DNA of 64,000 nucleotides. It comes from Accumulibacter sp. (GTDB lineage Bacteria; Pseudomonadota; Gammaproteobacteria; Burkholderiales; Rhodocyclaceae). The translations under genes and the position numbers were made by a program. Shown here one piece after another: positions 9,430 through 17,071 of this stretch (the first letter of the stretch is position 1; every line of letters starts with the position of its first letter). Where the stretch lies: NCBI RefSeq assembly GCF_036625195.1, contig NZ_JAZKUG010000001.1, forward strand, positions 2,728,001-2,792,000, read 5' to 3'. Below the pieces are notes generated by a model. The model was given only the letters and a program-made list of their open reading frames with translations. It did not search any database and was not told the origin of the DNA.

Positions 9430-9690
9430 GAGAGATTGGTGGGCAGGACGAGAAGGCGGGATTTTACTTCGTTTCGCACGCGGCTGCTGACGACGATTGC
9501 CCGCCGGGTTCCCACTCAGTCCCGGCTGCCGGAGGGCTGCCCGGACGACGTGCGAACAGCCCAGAGCCGGGTTGGACGACAGGGCGTCCGCTCCTTCGAT
9601 CCGTGCATGGTGTGCACCGTGCATTGACCGGAGCGCGGGCCGGCCGCGCAGTTCTCGGCGGGCTGCTGGCGAGGATTGTCGAAGCAGCGC

Positions 9691-10242
9691 TCAGCCAGCC
9701 GGGAAAGTCTCTGCTCCGCTCAGCCGCGGTGCTGCGGCATCCTTGGCGGCGACGATCGGTTCTCCCTGCAGGGGCCATTCGATGCCGAGCTGCGGATCGT
9801 TCCAGAGCAGGGCGCGCTCGTGCTCCGGCGAGTAGTAGTCGGTCGTCTTGTAGAGGAACTCGGCGGTCTCCGGCAGCACCAGGAAGCCATGCGCCAAGCC
9901 CGCTGGAATCCAGAGCTGTTTCCTGTTTTCCGCGCTCAGCCGATGTCCCTCCCAGCGGCCAGAGGTCGCCGATCCGTGGCGCAAGTCGACTGCGACGTCG
10001 AAGACGGCCCCGTGCACGACCCGAGCCAGCTTGCCCTGCGCCTTCGGAGGAAGCTGGTAATGCAGCCCACGCAGCACGCCGCGCGTCGACAGCGAATGAT
10101 TGTCCTGCACGAACTCGACGGCGAGGCCCGTAGCCTCGGCAAAGGCGCGTGCGTTGAAACTCTCGAAAAAGTACCCGCGCTGGTCGGGGAATACCTTGGG
10201 TTCGATGACGAGGAGTCCTGCGAGACGCGTGGGGGAGACCAT
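9691..10242 (-). CDS. rfbC: dTDP-4-dehydrorhamnose 3,5-epimerase
   Basis: A 183-residue cupin epimerase of dTDP-L-rhamnose synthesis for surface polysaccharide. The catalytic His lies in RGLHYQLPP, preceded by QDNHSLS and followed by VDLRHGS and the KTTDYYSPE segment. The start at 10242 (MVSPTRLAGLL) is preceded by a GAGA-type ribosome site about 11 bases upstream. The other rhamnose genes (rfbA, rfbB, rfbD) are not in the window, so the gene stands alone here. It is transcribed away from the neighbouring PEP-CTERM gene. Confidence 0.92.
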   Translation of the reverse strand: MVSPTRLAGLLVIEPKVFPDQRGYFFESFNARAFAEATGLAVEFVQDNHSLSTRGVLRGLHYQLPPKAQGKLARVVHGAVFDVAVDLRHGSATSGRWEGHRLSAENRKQLWIPAGLAHGFLVLPETAEFLYKTTDYYSPEHERALLWNDPQLGIEWPLQGEPIVAAKDAAAPRLSGAETFPAG

Positions 10243-10516
10243 CACCAGACGATCTCTTTCGCAATACTGTGAGGCTCGACATGTTACCGCCCTTGGCGCG
10301 AGCCGAGGCGACGCCAAGTGGCGCGCAGCGTGCGGTTCGGCGGCAGGAACGTCTCCACGATCCGCATTGTCCGCCTTGCCCCGCCCGGGCCGCCCCGTGG
10401 GGCGGTCCGTGCACGCAATCCGGTTCCCGGACCCGGCGTGACCCCGGGAAGCTCAGCTTGCTTGGTCCCGAGCGATGGGGAGCCTTCGTCCGAACGGGCT
10501 TCGAGCAACCAGGGGG
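10243..10516. other. Intergenic region with a GC-rich palindrome
   Basis: This is the rfbC-proximal part of the 464-base gap between the divergent rfbC and PEP-CTERM genes. Bases 10390-10405 form a perfect 7-bp inverted repeat, CCGCCCC/GGGGCGG with a 2-base centre. No coding pattern is visible. The palindrome could be an operator or hairpin; its role is not known. Confidence 0.4.
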
Positions 10517-10555
10517 TGTCGGAATCTTTTACACTCCGGGTCGGTCTGAGACCGG
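10517..10555 (+). promoter_or_regulatory. Candidate activator-binding region upstream of the sigma-54 promoter
   Basis: Two dyads lie side by side: GTGT-N11-ACAC at 10517-10535 and the perfect palindrome CGGTCT-G-AGACCG at 10543-10555. They sit about 65-105 bases upstream of the sigma-54 site at 10620, the distance expected for an enhancer-binding protein. In exosortase-carrying proteobacteria such promoters are thought to be activated by PrsR; binding here is inferred. Confidence 0.45.
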
Positions 10556-10619
10556 CTGTACCTCTTGGTGAGTTGAGTTGTTGATTTATATTCATGGAGT
10601 TAGAAAACCACATTTTTTC

Positions 10620-10635
10620 TGGCATCATTATTGCT
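10620..10635 (+). promoter_or_regulatory. Sigma-54 (RpoN) promoter of the PEP-CTERM gene
   Basis: TGGCAT-CATTA-TTGCT matches the sigma-54 consensus TGGCAC-N5-TTGCW at all but one position and has the exact GG-to-GC spacing (-24 GG at 10621-10622, -12 GC at 10633-10634). Transcription would start near 10646, giving a leader of about 60 bases before the start codon at 10707. Confidence 0.75.
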
Positions 10636-10706
10636 TGGTTGGAGCCGTGCACGCACCACTGTGCGACACGACTGATTTCACTCACCTTGATTGATAGGAA
10701 CATGAT

Positions 10707-11642
10707 ATGAATACGAAGCTGAAGCAGATCGTCGGCGCAGTCGGGTTGGCCTTGGCCATGAGCTCGGCGACGGCTGGTATCACATGGAACGGCCAGCCGA
10801 CGAGCACGGTGTTCCAAGACGACAACATCGACTTCGCCATGACGGTCGACAAGCAGGCCACGAACTATAATCCGAACGATCCAAGCACTTGGACGCTCAT
10901 CCCTGATACCGACGACACGCTCAACGTCGGCGATGTTCTGGTCGCCGTTGTCGAGTTCAACACAGCTGCTGGCAAGCCGATCCTTCCGCAGGAACTCACC
11001 GGGGTCAGTGTCATTCAGGCGAAATCGGTTGGCCCAGGCGGTATCGAGTTCGAGCCCTACGCAGGTGGCCTGAACGCTGCGGCTGGGGTCAATGTCCCTG
11101 GTGGTGGGGTTGGTGGAGGCGCCATGGTCGCGTTTTGGTTGGACGACACTCCCAATCTGGCTGTCGACGCCGGCCTTGTGCCAAACAATTTGAGCTGCAA
11201 GACCCGGGCGGAATGCTTGGCCCAAGCATCGGATGGCGCGCTTTGGCAGGTAGACGGTTTTGGCGCTGATATCACGAACAACTACTGGACAGCCCTCGGA
11301 ACCGGAGCCACCTACTCCACCATCCTCGGAAAACCCGTGACCCAGATTTCCGGCTTTTTCAATGCTGGCCTCGACATCCTGCACAACGGCACAGGAAAGG
11401 ATCTGGTGCTGCTTGGCTTGCCAGGAAACAATGGGCCCGTTGATGTGTTGGTTAACGGCACAATCAACGGTGGCGGGGCGTTCAATCCCACTGCCAAAGC
11501 CGCTCTGCAATCCCTGATTGACGACGGCTACGTTGCGACCAGCGATACAGATCTCGAGAAAATGGCTGTACCGGAGCCCGGAACCATGATTCTGCTGGGT
11601 GCTGGCCTAGTCGGTCTCGGCCTTCGGCGCCGTCGGGCGTGA
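10707..11642 (+). CDS. PEP-CTERM sorting domain protein
   Basis: A 311-residue exported protein. The N-terminus is a Sec signal peptide (MNTKLKQIVGAVGLALAMSS, cleavage probably after ATAG or nearby). The C-terminus carries a textbook PEP-CTERM tag: VPEPGT, a hydrophobic segment (MILLGAGLVGLGL) and the basic tail RRRRA, recognised and cleaved by exosortase. The central part is rich in Gly, Asn and Asp, as in extracellular matrix proteins, and shows no known enzyme domain. An AGGAA ribosome site precedes the ATG. The sigma-54 promoter upstream suggests regulated expression with extracellular polysaccharide. The exosortase itself is not in the window. Confidence 0.93.
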   Translation: MNTKLKQIVGAVGLALAMSSATAGITWNGQPTSTVFQDDNIDFAMTVDKQATNYNPNDPSTWTLIPDTDDTLNVGDVLVAVVEFNTAAGKPILPQELTGVSVIQAKSVGPGGIEFEPYAGGLNAAAGVNVPGGGVGGGAMVAFWLDDTPNLAVDAGLVPNNLSCKTRAECLAQASDGALWQVDGFGADITNNYWTALGTGATYSTILGKPVTQISGFFNAGLDILHNGTGKDLVLLGLPGNNGPVDVLVNGTINGGGAFNPTAKAALQSLIDDGYVATSDTDLEKMAVPEPGTMILLGAGLVGLGLRRRRA

Positions 11643-11754
11643 AGCTGGCGATTGATGCACGGCTCCAGCTGTAGGCTGCCGGGAGCCCGTGCATCGATCC
11701 ATGACCAACTACCGCAGCGGGCGTCATGAATAGGCGCTTCTAGTTGAACCCCTC

Positions 11755-11783
11755 AAGCTCCCGCGATGGGAGCTTTTCTTTTT
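11755..11783 (+). terminator. Rho-independent terminator after the PEP-CTERM gene
   Basis: An 8-bp stem AAGCTCCC / GGGAGCTT with a 5-base loop is followed by TTCTTTTT. It lies about 110 bases after the stop codon and should end the transcript before the methyltransferase gene. Confidence 0.85.
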
Positions 11784-11850
11784 GGGCGGACTCGGGTAAG
11801 CTTCTTGGCCAGTGTCTCGGCTACCCTAACGTGGTCAATCAGAGTCCCCT

Positions 11851-12783
11851 ATGAGCGGCAGCAACCTCCCCACCCCGATCCGGCTTCTGCCGTTGTTGCT
11901 TGCCCAGCAGATCGGGTCGCAGGAACTGGGGCGCACCCCCGAGCCCTCAGCGGTGACCGCTGCGGATCCCAATGTCCTGCAATACGATCGGGTGATGGGA
12001 ACCAAGCTCGCGGTGGTATATGGGGCGGGCTTGGCCCTTCTCCACCGCGCCCTGCCACCACGGGACGGCGGGCGCAAGGCCATCGATCTGGCTTGCGGTC
12101 CCGGGCACTACACTCTCTGTCTCGCACGCTATCTGGGCTTCGAGTCGGTGACCGGGGTCGATCTTTCCCCAGGCATGGTGAGCGCGGCCGCCAGGAACGC
12201 CGCTGAATACCAGCTCCAGGATCGGGTGAGCTTCCGGCAGGGTGACATCACCCGGCTGGACGACATCGACGGCAATGTCTTCGATCTCGCCAGCTTTACC
12301 GGAGCGGCTCACCATCTGACGGGCATCGACGACGTACGGCAGGTGCTGCGGCAGATGGACCGGATCACCCGGCCCGAGGGCTTGGTGATGCTCATGGACT
12401 TGGTGCGCCTGCGCACGGCAGACATTACCGAGCGCTACATCAACATCATTGGCCACGACTACATCGAACGGGGCCTGCCCAATTTCTACGAGGACTTCCG
12501 CAACTCGATGTATGCGGCGTATACCCCAGAGGAGCTCAGGAAGGCCATCCCGACGGATACGGCGCGGAACTGGTGCCACCTAGTCCCACGCGGGCTACCC
12601 GGCGCGCAAATCGTGCTCGGTCTGCCCGAGGGGCGGAGCGAGCCTTTGCTGCGCGCCGGCTTCCCCTGGCAGCCGGGGCAAGGTCCAGTGCCGCGGGAGA
12701 TGAGGAACGAATGGTGGTTTCTGAGCACCACGCTGGGAATGGCAGGACGGAGTTGGGTCCACGCTTCCGATCGGGCGGCCTGA
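11851..12783 (+). CDS. Class I SAM-dependent methyltransferase
   Basis: A 310-residue protein with a Rossmann methyltransferase core: motif I DLACGPGHYTL near residue 79, motif II GVDLSPGM, and the FRQGDITRLDD acidic segment after it. The C-terminal third (about 200-310) is not diagnostic and ends in a Trp-rich stretch. It follows the terminator at 11783 and is convergent with the TPR/E1/O-methyltransferase/nitroreductase gene set on the other strand. That proximity suggests a role in the same pathway, but the substrate is not evident. The ribosome site is weak. Confidence 0.8.
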   Translation: MSGSNLPTPIRLLPLLLAQQIGSQELGRTPEPSAVTAADPNVLQYDRVMGTKLAVVYGAGLALLHRALPPRDGGRKAIDLACGPGHYTLCLARYLGFESVTGVDLSPGMVSAAARNAAEYQLQDRVSFRQGDITRLDDIDGNVFDLASFTGAAHHLTGIDDVRQVLRQMDRITRPEGLVMLMDLVRLRTADITERYINIIGHDYIERGLPNFYEDFRNSMYAAYTPEELRKAIPTDTARNWCHLVPRGLPGAQIVLGLPEGRSEPLLRAGFPWQPGQGPVPREMRNEWWFLSTTLGMAGRSWVHASDRAA

Positions 12784-12793
12784 AATCTGCATC

Positions 12794-12813
12794 GCCGCCG
12801 GCATCCTGGCGGC
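12794..12813. terminator. Possible bidirectional hairpin between convergent genes
   Basis: A 6-bp stem GCCGCC / GGCGGC with an 8-base loop, flanked by GAAAT and ATTTC which could extend pairing, lies between the convergent methyltransferase and TPR genes. The T-tract is poor on either side, so termination activity is only suggested. Confidence 0.35.
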
Positions 12814-12863
12814 AATTTCATCGGGCAAAAAAATAGGCGCGCACGCTGCTTGCCCGCCTCTGC

Positions 12864-13589
12864 TCAGCGCAGCTGATAGAGCAGCTTCTGCCGTTGGCTC
12901 GCCTGCTCGGGGTTCAGCTTCATGCCCTTGAGCGCTCCAAGCGCTTCGCGTGCCTTGGCGCCTTGACCGTCCTTCACCAGGGCCTGGGCCCAGTGAAGCC
13001 GGATCTCGGGATCTTGCTGCGCGCCAGCAACGGCCTGCTCCAACAGTTTCAGGCCCTTCGCTGTCTCGCCCTGCTGCACCAGGATCCACCCCAGGGTATC
13101 GGCATAAGTGGCGCTGTCGGGTTTCAGCGAATACACCTTCTGGGCCATGGTCACGGCCCGTGGATCGCCCGTACGCTGGTAAAGGACAGCGAGATTGTTG
13201 AGGGCCTCCTGTTCGTCCGGTATGCGACTGAGCAGGGCCTCGTACTGCTTGATGGCGTCGCGCTCGCGCTCGCGCTTCAGATAGCTCCGGGCGAGATAGG
13301 TCTTGACGATGCGGTCATCCGGGTGCTTGGCAAGCCACGCCAGCGCCTTGTCGTCGGCACGCGCTCCGTCCCCCGATTTGAGCAGCGACCGGTGCTGCCT
13401 GATCACATCAAGGCTGCCCTGAGCCTTTGCGATGGCTGGGTCGTAGGGACTTGCCGTGCCGCCGGGCGCCGAGGACTGAATTGCCCCTTTTTCGGTCAGT
13501 GGCACGGCGGGTGCCGGGCCGGAGAGCAGCAGCGAGCTTGCTGCGACAACCGCGCTGCGGAGTGCGGTGTAACGGAGATTGCTAAGCAT
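12864..13589 (-). CDS. Exported TPR protein resembling the C-terminus of PrsT
   Basis: A 241-residue protein with a signal peptide (hydrophobic AVVAASSLLLSGPAPA) and tetratricopeptide repeats from about residue 80 to the end, for example AWLAKHPDDRIVKTYLARSY and ADTLGWILVQQGETAKGLKL. The last repeats look like the C-terminal end of PrsT, the large TPR protein of the exosortase system, but the protein is far shorter than the roughly 900 residues usual there. The start at 13589 is preceded by GGAG seven bases upstream; a TTG 27 bases further up is less likely. It lies downstream of the E1-like gene on the same strand. Confidence 0.75.
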   Translation of the reverse strand: MLSNLRYTALRSAVVAASSLLLSGPAPAVPLTEKGAIQSSAPGGTASPYDPAIAKAQGSLDVIRQHRSLLKSGDGARADDKALAWLAKHPDDRIVKTYLARSYLKRERERDAIKQYEALLSRIPDEQEALNNLAVLYQRTGDPRAVTMAQKVYSLKPDSATYADTLGWILVQQGETAKGLKLLEQAVAGAQQDPEIRLHWAQALVKDGQGAKAREALGALKGMKLNPEQASQRQKLLYQLR

Positions 13590-13688
13590 CGAATGCTCCA
13601 ACGGTTGGTTATCCAATGTTTTCCACGCAAGATTCTCAGAGCTCTATTCCTTCAGGGTCGGTTTCACCCGCACCCGCTCCGCGACGGT

Positions 13689-14558
13689 TCAGCGCCGCAG
13701 CTGACGGCGCAGGAACACCTTTTTCAACCGCTGCAGCGGCCCACGCATCCCCCAGGGATAACGCGCCCGGCGAAACCGGCGCAGCAGTGCATCATATTGA
13801 ATGATGTCAGGAACCGACAGCGTGGCTTGTTTTCGGATGAGCAAGTTCATCACTTCCGTGGCAATCACCCCGGCAATCATGAACGGCGCCGCGCCCACCG
13901 AGGGGAGGCGATGGCCGGCCGGATCAAGGCCGCCTTTGGTCTGGTATTCCATCAACCACGGCCGCGGAGCGATGCCAGCAATCAGCGATACGCTGAGTTC
14001 AAACTCGTCCATGCCTTCCTTAAAGGCGAAGTAGTCCTCGAAGGACATGCCTTGGGGACTGAAGATCAGGAGGGTGTAACCGAACCCCAGTGGTGGCGAG
14101 GTCAGCACCCAGATGCCCCGTTCCCGAGCCGTACGGTAAAGCAGGAAACGTTCCTTGAAGCAGTAGAAGTCGAGCGAGTCCACAACCACATCGACCCCGT
14201 CCAGGAAGGCAGCGATGTTCTCCGGATTCACACCGGTCTCGAACAGGTGGACATCGGCTTCGGGATTGATTCCCCGCACCAGTTCGTCCATCACCGCGGT
14301 CTTGGCGCGACCAATGCTGCCCATGGTCGCGCCGATCTGGCGGTTGAAATTGACCAGTTCAAAGATGTCCGGGTCAGCCAGATGGAAGGAGCCGATGCCC
14401 ATACGGCACAAGGCATGCACCTGGGCGCCGCCGGTGCCGCCGAGACCGGCAATGGCGACGCGCGCAGTCCGCAGCTTTTCCTGCTCCTCGCGGCTGAGGA
14501 AACCCAGATTGCGCTGGAAAGCAGTGTAGTAATCGAAGGGGGTCGTTGGCGTTTCCAT
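13689..14558 (-). CDS. E1/ThiF-like adenylyltransferase
   Basis: A 289-residue protein of the ThiF/MoeB/E1 family, which activates a carboxylate by adenylation. The nucleotide-binding loop AGLGGTGGAQ is near residue 37, followed by the acid-rich LADPDIFELVNFNRQ block that holds the Asp and Arg used for ATP chemistry. No CxxC zinc knuckle pair of classical MoeB/ThiF is visible. Its sequence style resembles the ThiF half of mycobacterial Rv1355c, whose other half is a nitroreductase; here the two halves would be separate genes, with an O-methyltransferase between them. The start is uncertain: an ATG at 14612 overlapping the upstream gene is also possible. Confidence 0.75.
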   Translation of the reverse strand: METPTTPFDYYTAFQRNLGFLSREEQEKLRTARVAIAGLGGTGGAQVHALCRMGIGSFHLADPDIFELVNFNRQIGATMGSIGRAKTAVMDELVRGINPEADVHLFETGVNPENIAAFLDGVDVVVDSLDFYCFKERFLLYRTARERGIWVLTSPPLGFGYTLLIFSPQGMSFEDYFAFKEGMDEFELSVSLIAGIAPRPWLMEYQTKGGLDPAGHRLPSVGAAPFMIAGVIATEVMNLLIRKQATLSVPDIIQYDALLRRFRRARYPWGMRGPLQRLKKVFLRRQLRR

Positions 14559-14583
14559 CGGTCGGGGTGAGGTGGCCGTTTGG

Positions 14584-15624
14584 TCACTGTTTGTGCGCGA
14601 CCAGCAAACCATGGTTTAGCGGCAGGTCGTCGACACGGGTGATGTTGGAAAAACCAGCCGCCAGCATGGCCTGTTCGTAGTCCTTCCAGGCGTGCAGCAT
14701 GCCCTCGCCGGTGGCTATGGCCAGGAAATAGGGCGAACCCAAAGCCGTGCCGACTGGACCGGTGTCGCTGTCATTGCCCATCATGTTGAAGAGCACCACC
14801 GCGCCGGCCGCCGGCAGGGCCTGCCAGCACTTGCGCAGCAGTTCAAGGTTGCGGGCCATCGACCAGATGGTGAGAATGTGCGAGAAAAGGATGGAATCGA
14901 CCCCCGGCGGGAAGGGATCGAGGAGAAAATTCCCGACCCACGTGAACACGCGTTCGCTCAATCCGGCCGCAGCAATCTTCTCCGCGGCGATCTGACAGAC
15001 AGACTCGGAATCGTACACCGTGACTCTCAGGTCCGGGTAACGTCTGGCTAGGGCAATGGCGTTGGTGCCATCGCCCCCGCCGGCATCGACGACATGCGAG
15101 AAGCGCCCGAAATCGTAGGCATCGACAATCAGGCGGTTGGCCTGAACCGAGAGCGCGCTCATCGCATCCTGGAAGATCTGCTCGAGTTCGGGATGGCTCA
15201 CCAAGCGCTCGTACAGCGTTTCTCCGTGCCCAGGAAAGCGGCTCAAGCCCAGATTGGTGCCAGCGCGCAGCGACTCGAGAAAATCCTGCAGCCCGGGATA
15301 GACGATGTGCGCCTGCCAGCCGAGAACCGGCGCCATGGACTCGGGTTTCTCGCTCACCAGCAGTTTTTCGGCAACCGCTGAGTTGCGGAAGCAGTTCTCG
15401 TTCTTGACGATCAGACCCAGTGAGCAAAGGCCGGTCAGCAGGACCCGACACGGATAGGGCTGCAGCTTCAGGCTGCTGCCCAGTTTCTCGGCGGTCGAGG
15501 CAGGTGCCCTGGAAAGCATGTCGAACACGCCCAGTTTGACACCCGCCCACAACAACTGGAAGGCTGCGTGCCCCTGGGCCACCAGGACAAAACCTTCCAT
15601 GTCGATTTCTTTGTTGTCACTCAT
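14584..15624 (-). CDS. COMT-type O-methyltransferase
   Basis: A 346-residue SAM-dependent methyltransferase of the two-domain type that acts on hydroxylated small molecules. Residues 1-100 form a helical dimerisation domain with a winged-helix flavour (AFQLLWAGVKLGVFD). The catalytic part has motif I HVVDAGGGDGTNAIALARR and the downstream FSHILTIWSM segment. A GAGAAG ribosome site precedes the ATG. It starts 13 bases after the nitroreductase-like gene ends and precedes the E1-like gene, so the three are very likely one transcript. Substrate unknown. Confidence 0.85.
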   Translation of the reverse strand: MSDNKEIDMEGFVLVAQGHAAFQLLWAGVKLGVFDMLSRAPASTAEKLGSSLKLQPYPCRVLLTGLCSLGLIVKNENCFRNSAVAEKLLVSEKPESMAPVLGWQAHIVYPGLQDFLESLRAGTNLGLSRFPGHGETLYERLVSHPELEQIFQDAMSALSVQANRLIVDAYDFGRFSHVVDAGGGDGTNAIALARRYPDLRVTVYDSESVCQIAAEKIAAAGLSERVFTWVGNFLLDPFPPGVDSILFSHILTIWSMARNLELLRKCWQALPAAGAVVLFNMMGNDSDTGPVGTALGSPYFLAIATGEGMLHAWKDYEQAMLAAGFSNITRVDDLPLNHGLLVAHKQ

Positions 15625-15637
15625 CTGCTTCTCTCCC

Positions 15638-16711
15638 TCATTGCGAAGTCAACAACGTCAGATTGTTTTCGACCGGCAGTCGCCGGGAGCGAATGGGATC
15701 AACCACCTTTGGCGAGCCAACCCGCAACAGCATCAACGCGGTTTCATCCCGCGAACCCAGCAACTCGGCCACATCCTCGGTGATCCTGCCGACTGCGTGG
15801 GTAAACTGCGACGCAACCCGCCCTGCGCGCAGCCGGAACAACTGGTCGGGAAGCACGTAGTAGGGGTGGACGGCCAGCCCTTGCCCATTCAGGGCAATCC
15901 ACACGCGTTCGAGGAGGCGGCCCGCGGCGACCTCGACAGCGGTTCCGGAAACCGGCCCTGCCACGACCACAAGGGCGCCGCATTGCTGCAGCATGGCCGC
16001 TTCGAGGAACGCAAACAGCCTGAAGCCTCCGAATCTGTTGAGCGCCGTCATGCGCTGCCAGTCCAGAGAGAGTCGGAGCAGCCAGACGGCGCCAGGGGGC
16101 AGCAGCAAGGTGGCGACATCCAGCCCATCACCGCGGTCGATCTCTGCGGGCGTGAAGCGCAGGCTTCCTGCCAGCCAGCGGTGGATGTCCTCGGTCTGAA
16201 AGCGTATTTGGGAGGCATCGCGTACCAGACCCGCCCAGCGTTTCCTCGATTCGGGCCGAGTAACGACCAGTATCCGGGCCGGGCCTTCCTGCATCGGGGC
16301 AAGCAGGCTGATCACTTCTTCGGTCAGGGGCGTGCCCGCAAACGGCCCGCGGTTGGTGTGCCGTCGGAACAGGTCAGGGAGTGGATCCGGCAGCTCGACA
16401 GGATCCGGGCCGTCCCAGTTAATCCGTGCCATGCAACCCGTGGCATTCGTGGCATCGACGCGGAGTACTTCGGGGGGCATGCCGAGTGCAACGGCGGCTT
16501 GCTGTAGGTTCTCGATGACCGCTCCCATCGCCATCAGATTGGCTGGATGCTCGAGGCCAAGCCCGGTCTTGCCTCGTTCCTCATGCATGTGCAGCGACAA
16601 GTCGCTACCGTCCCAGACGAAGCGCCACGGTTGCGAGTTGTCCGCTGAAGGCGCCATCTGGCCGGCCCGGGCCAGGAAGTCGACCCATCCCGGAACGTCA
16701 CGCGCACTCAT
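15638..16711 (-). CDS. Nitroreductase-fold protein (Rv1355c C-terminal type)
   Basis: A 357-residue protein with the flavin-binding N-terminal block of the nitroreductase superfamily: ARAGQMAPSADNSQPWRF near residue 12, followed by the HPANLMAMGAVIENLQQAA helix and RRHTNRGPF. It is longer than simple NADPH:FMN nitroreductases (about 200) and fits the group found fused to ThiF-like domains. It may be a redox enzyme or a non-catalytic partner in a tailoring pathway. It is the first gene of the leftward O-methyltransferase/E1-like set and faces the ABC permease pair across a divergent spacer. Confidence 0.75.
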   Translation of the reverse strand: MSARDVPGWVDFLARAGQMAPSADNSQPWRFVWDGSDLSLHMHEERGKTGLGLEHPANLMAMGAVIENLQQAAVALGMPPEVLRVDATNATGCMARINWDGPDPVELPDPLPDLFRRHTNRGPFAGTPLTEEVISLLAPMQEGPARILVVTRPESRKRWAGLVRDASQIRFQTEDIHRWLAGSLRFTPAEIDRGDGLDVATLLLPPGAVWLLRLSLDWQRMTALNRFGGFRLFAFLEAAMLQQCGALVVVAGPVSGTAVEVAAGRLLERVWIALNGQGLAVHPYYVLPDQLFRLRAGRVASQFTHAVGRITEDVAELLGSRDETALMLLRVGSPKVVDPIRSRRLPVENNLTLLTSQ

Positions 16712-17071
16712 CGCGAATCACCTGGCACGTCAATCTCCCTTCTCAGTTGGCCGCATCGCAGCGGTGGCGAGGCATGCCACACCGTGGCTCCGCCATCGCG
16801 AGGACGTACGGCCCGCAGCCGCCGCTTCTCGGCCTTGGCGATTGGCCATCAGGTATCCTCGTTGGCTCGCGATGCAGGCGGGGATGCCCGGTTGCACGGG
16901 CGAGGTCGCTGCCGCACCTGCCCGATCGGTGCGTAGTTTCCCACAATCGGGCGGATAGCGGGAGACGTCGGCAGGCAGTTTTCCTTTTGCCCCACCTCGG
17001 TATGCCGCCGAGGGAATCGACATCGGGCTGGCGCATGCGATATGATCGGGCCGATGGTGTACAGTGGCCTA
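16712..17071. other. Divergent intergenic spacer
   Basis: About 360 bases separate the leftward nitroreductase-like gene from the rightward permease genes. The spacer should hold both promoters. No convincing sigma-70 or sigma-54 pair, hairpin or small gene was recognised. If the permease starts at the earlier ATG (17042) the spacer is 30 bases shorter. Confidence 0.4.

Noticed and set aside
12864..16711. Assignment as a thiazole/oxazole (TOMM) peptide cluster because of E1-like plus nitroreductase genes
   Set aside because: There is no YcaO cyclodehydratase and no Cys/Ser-rich precursor frame was found nearby.
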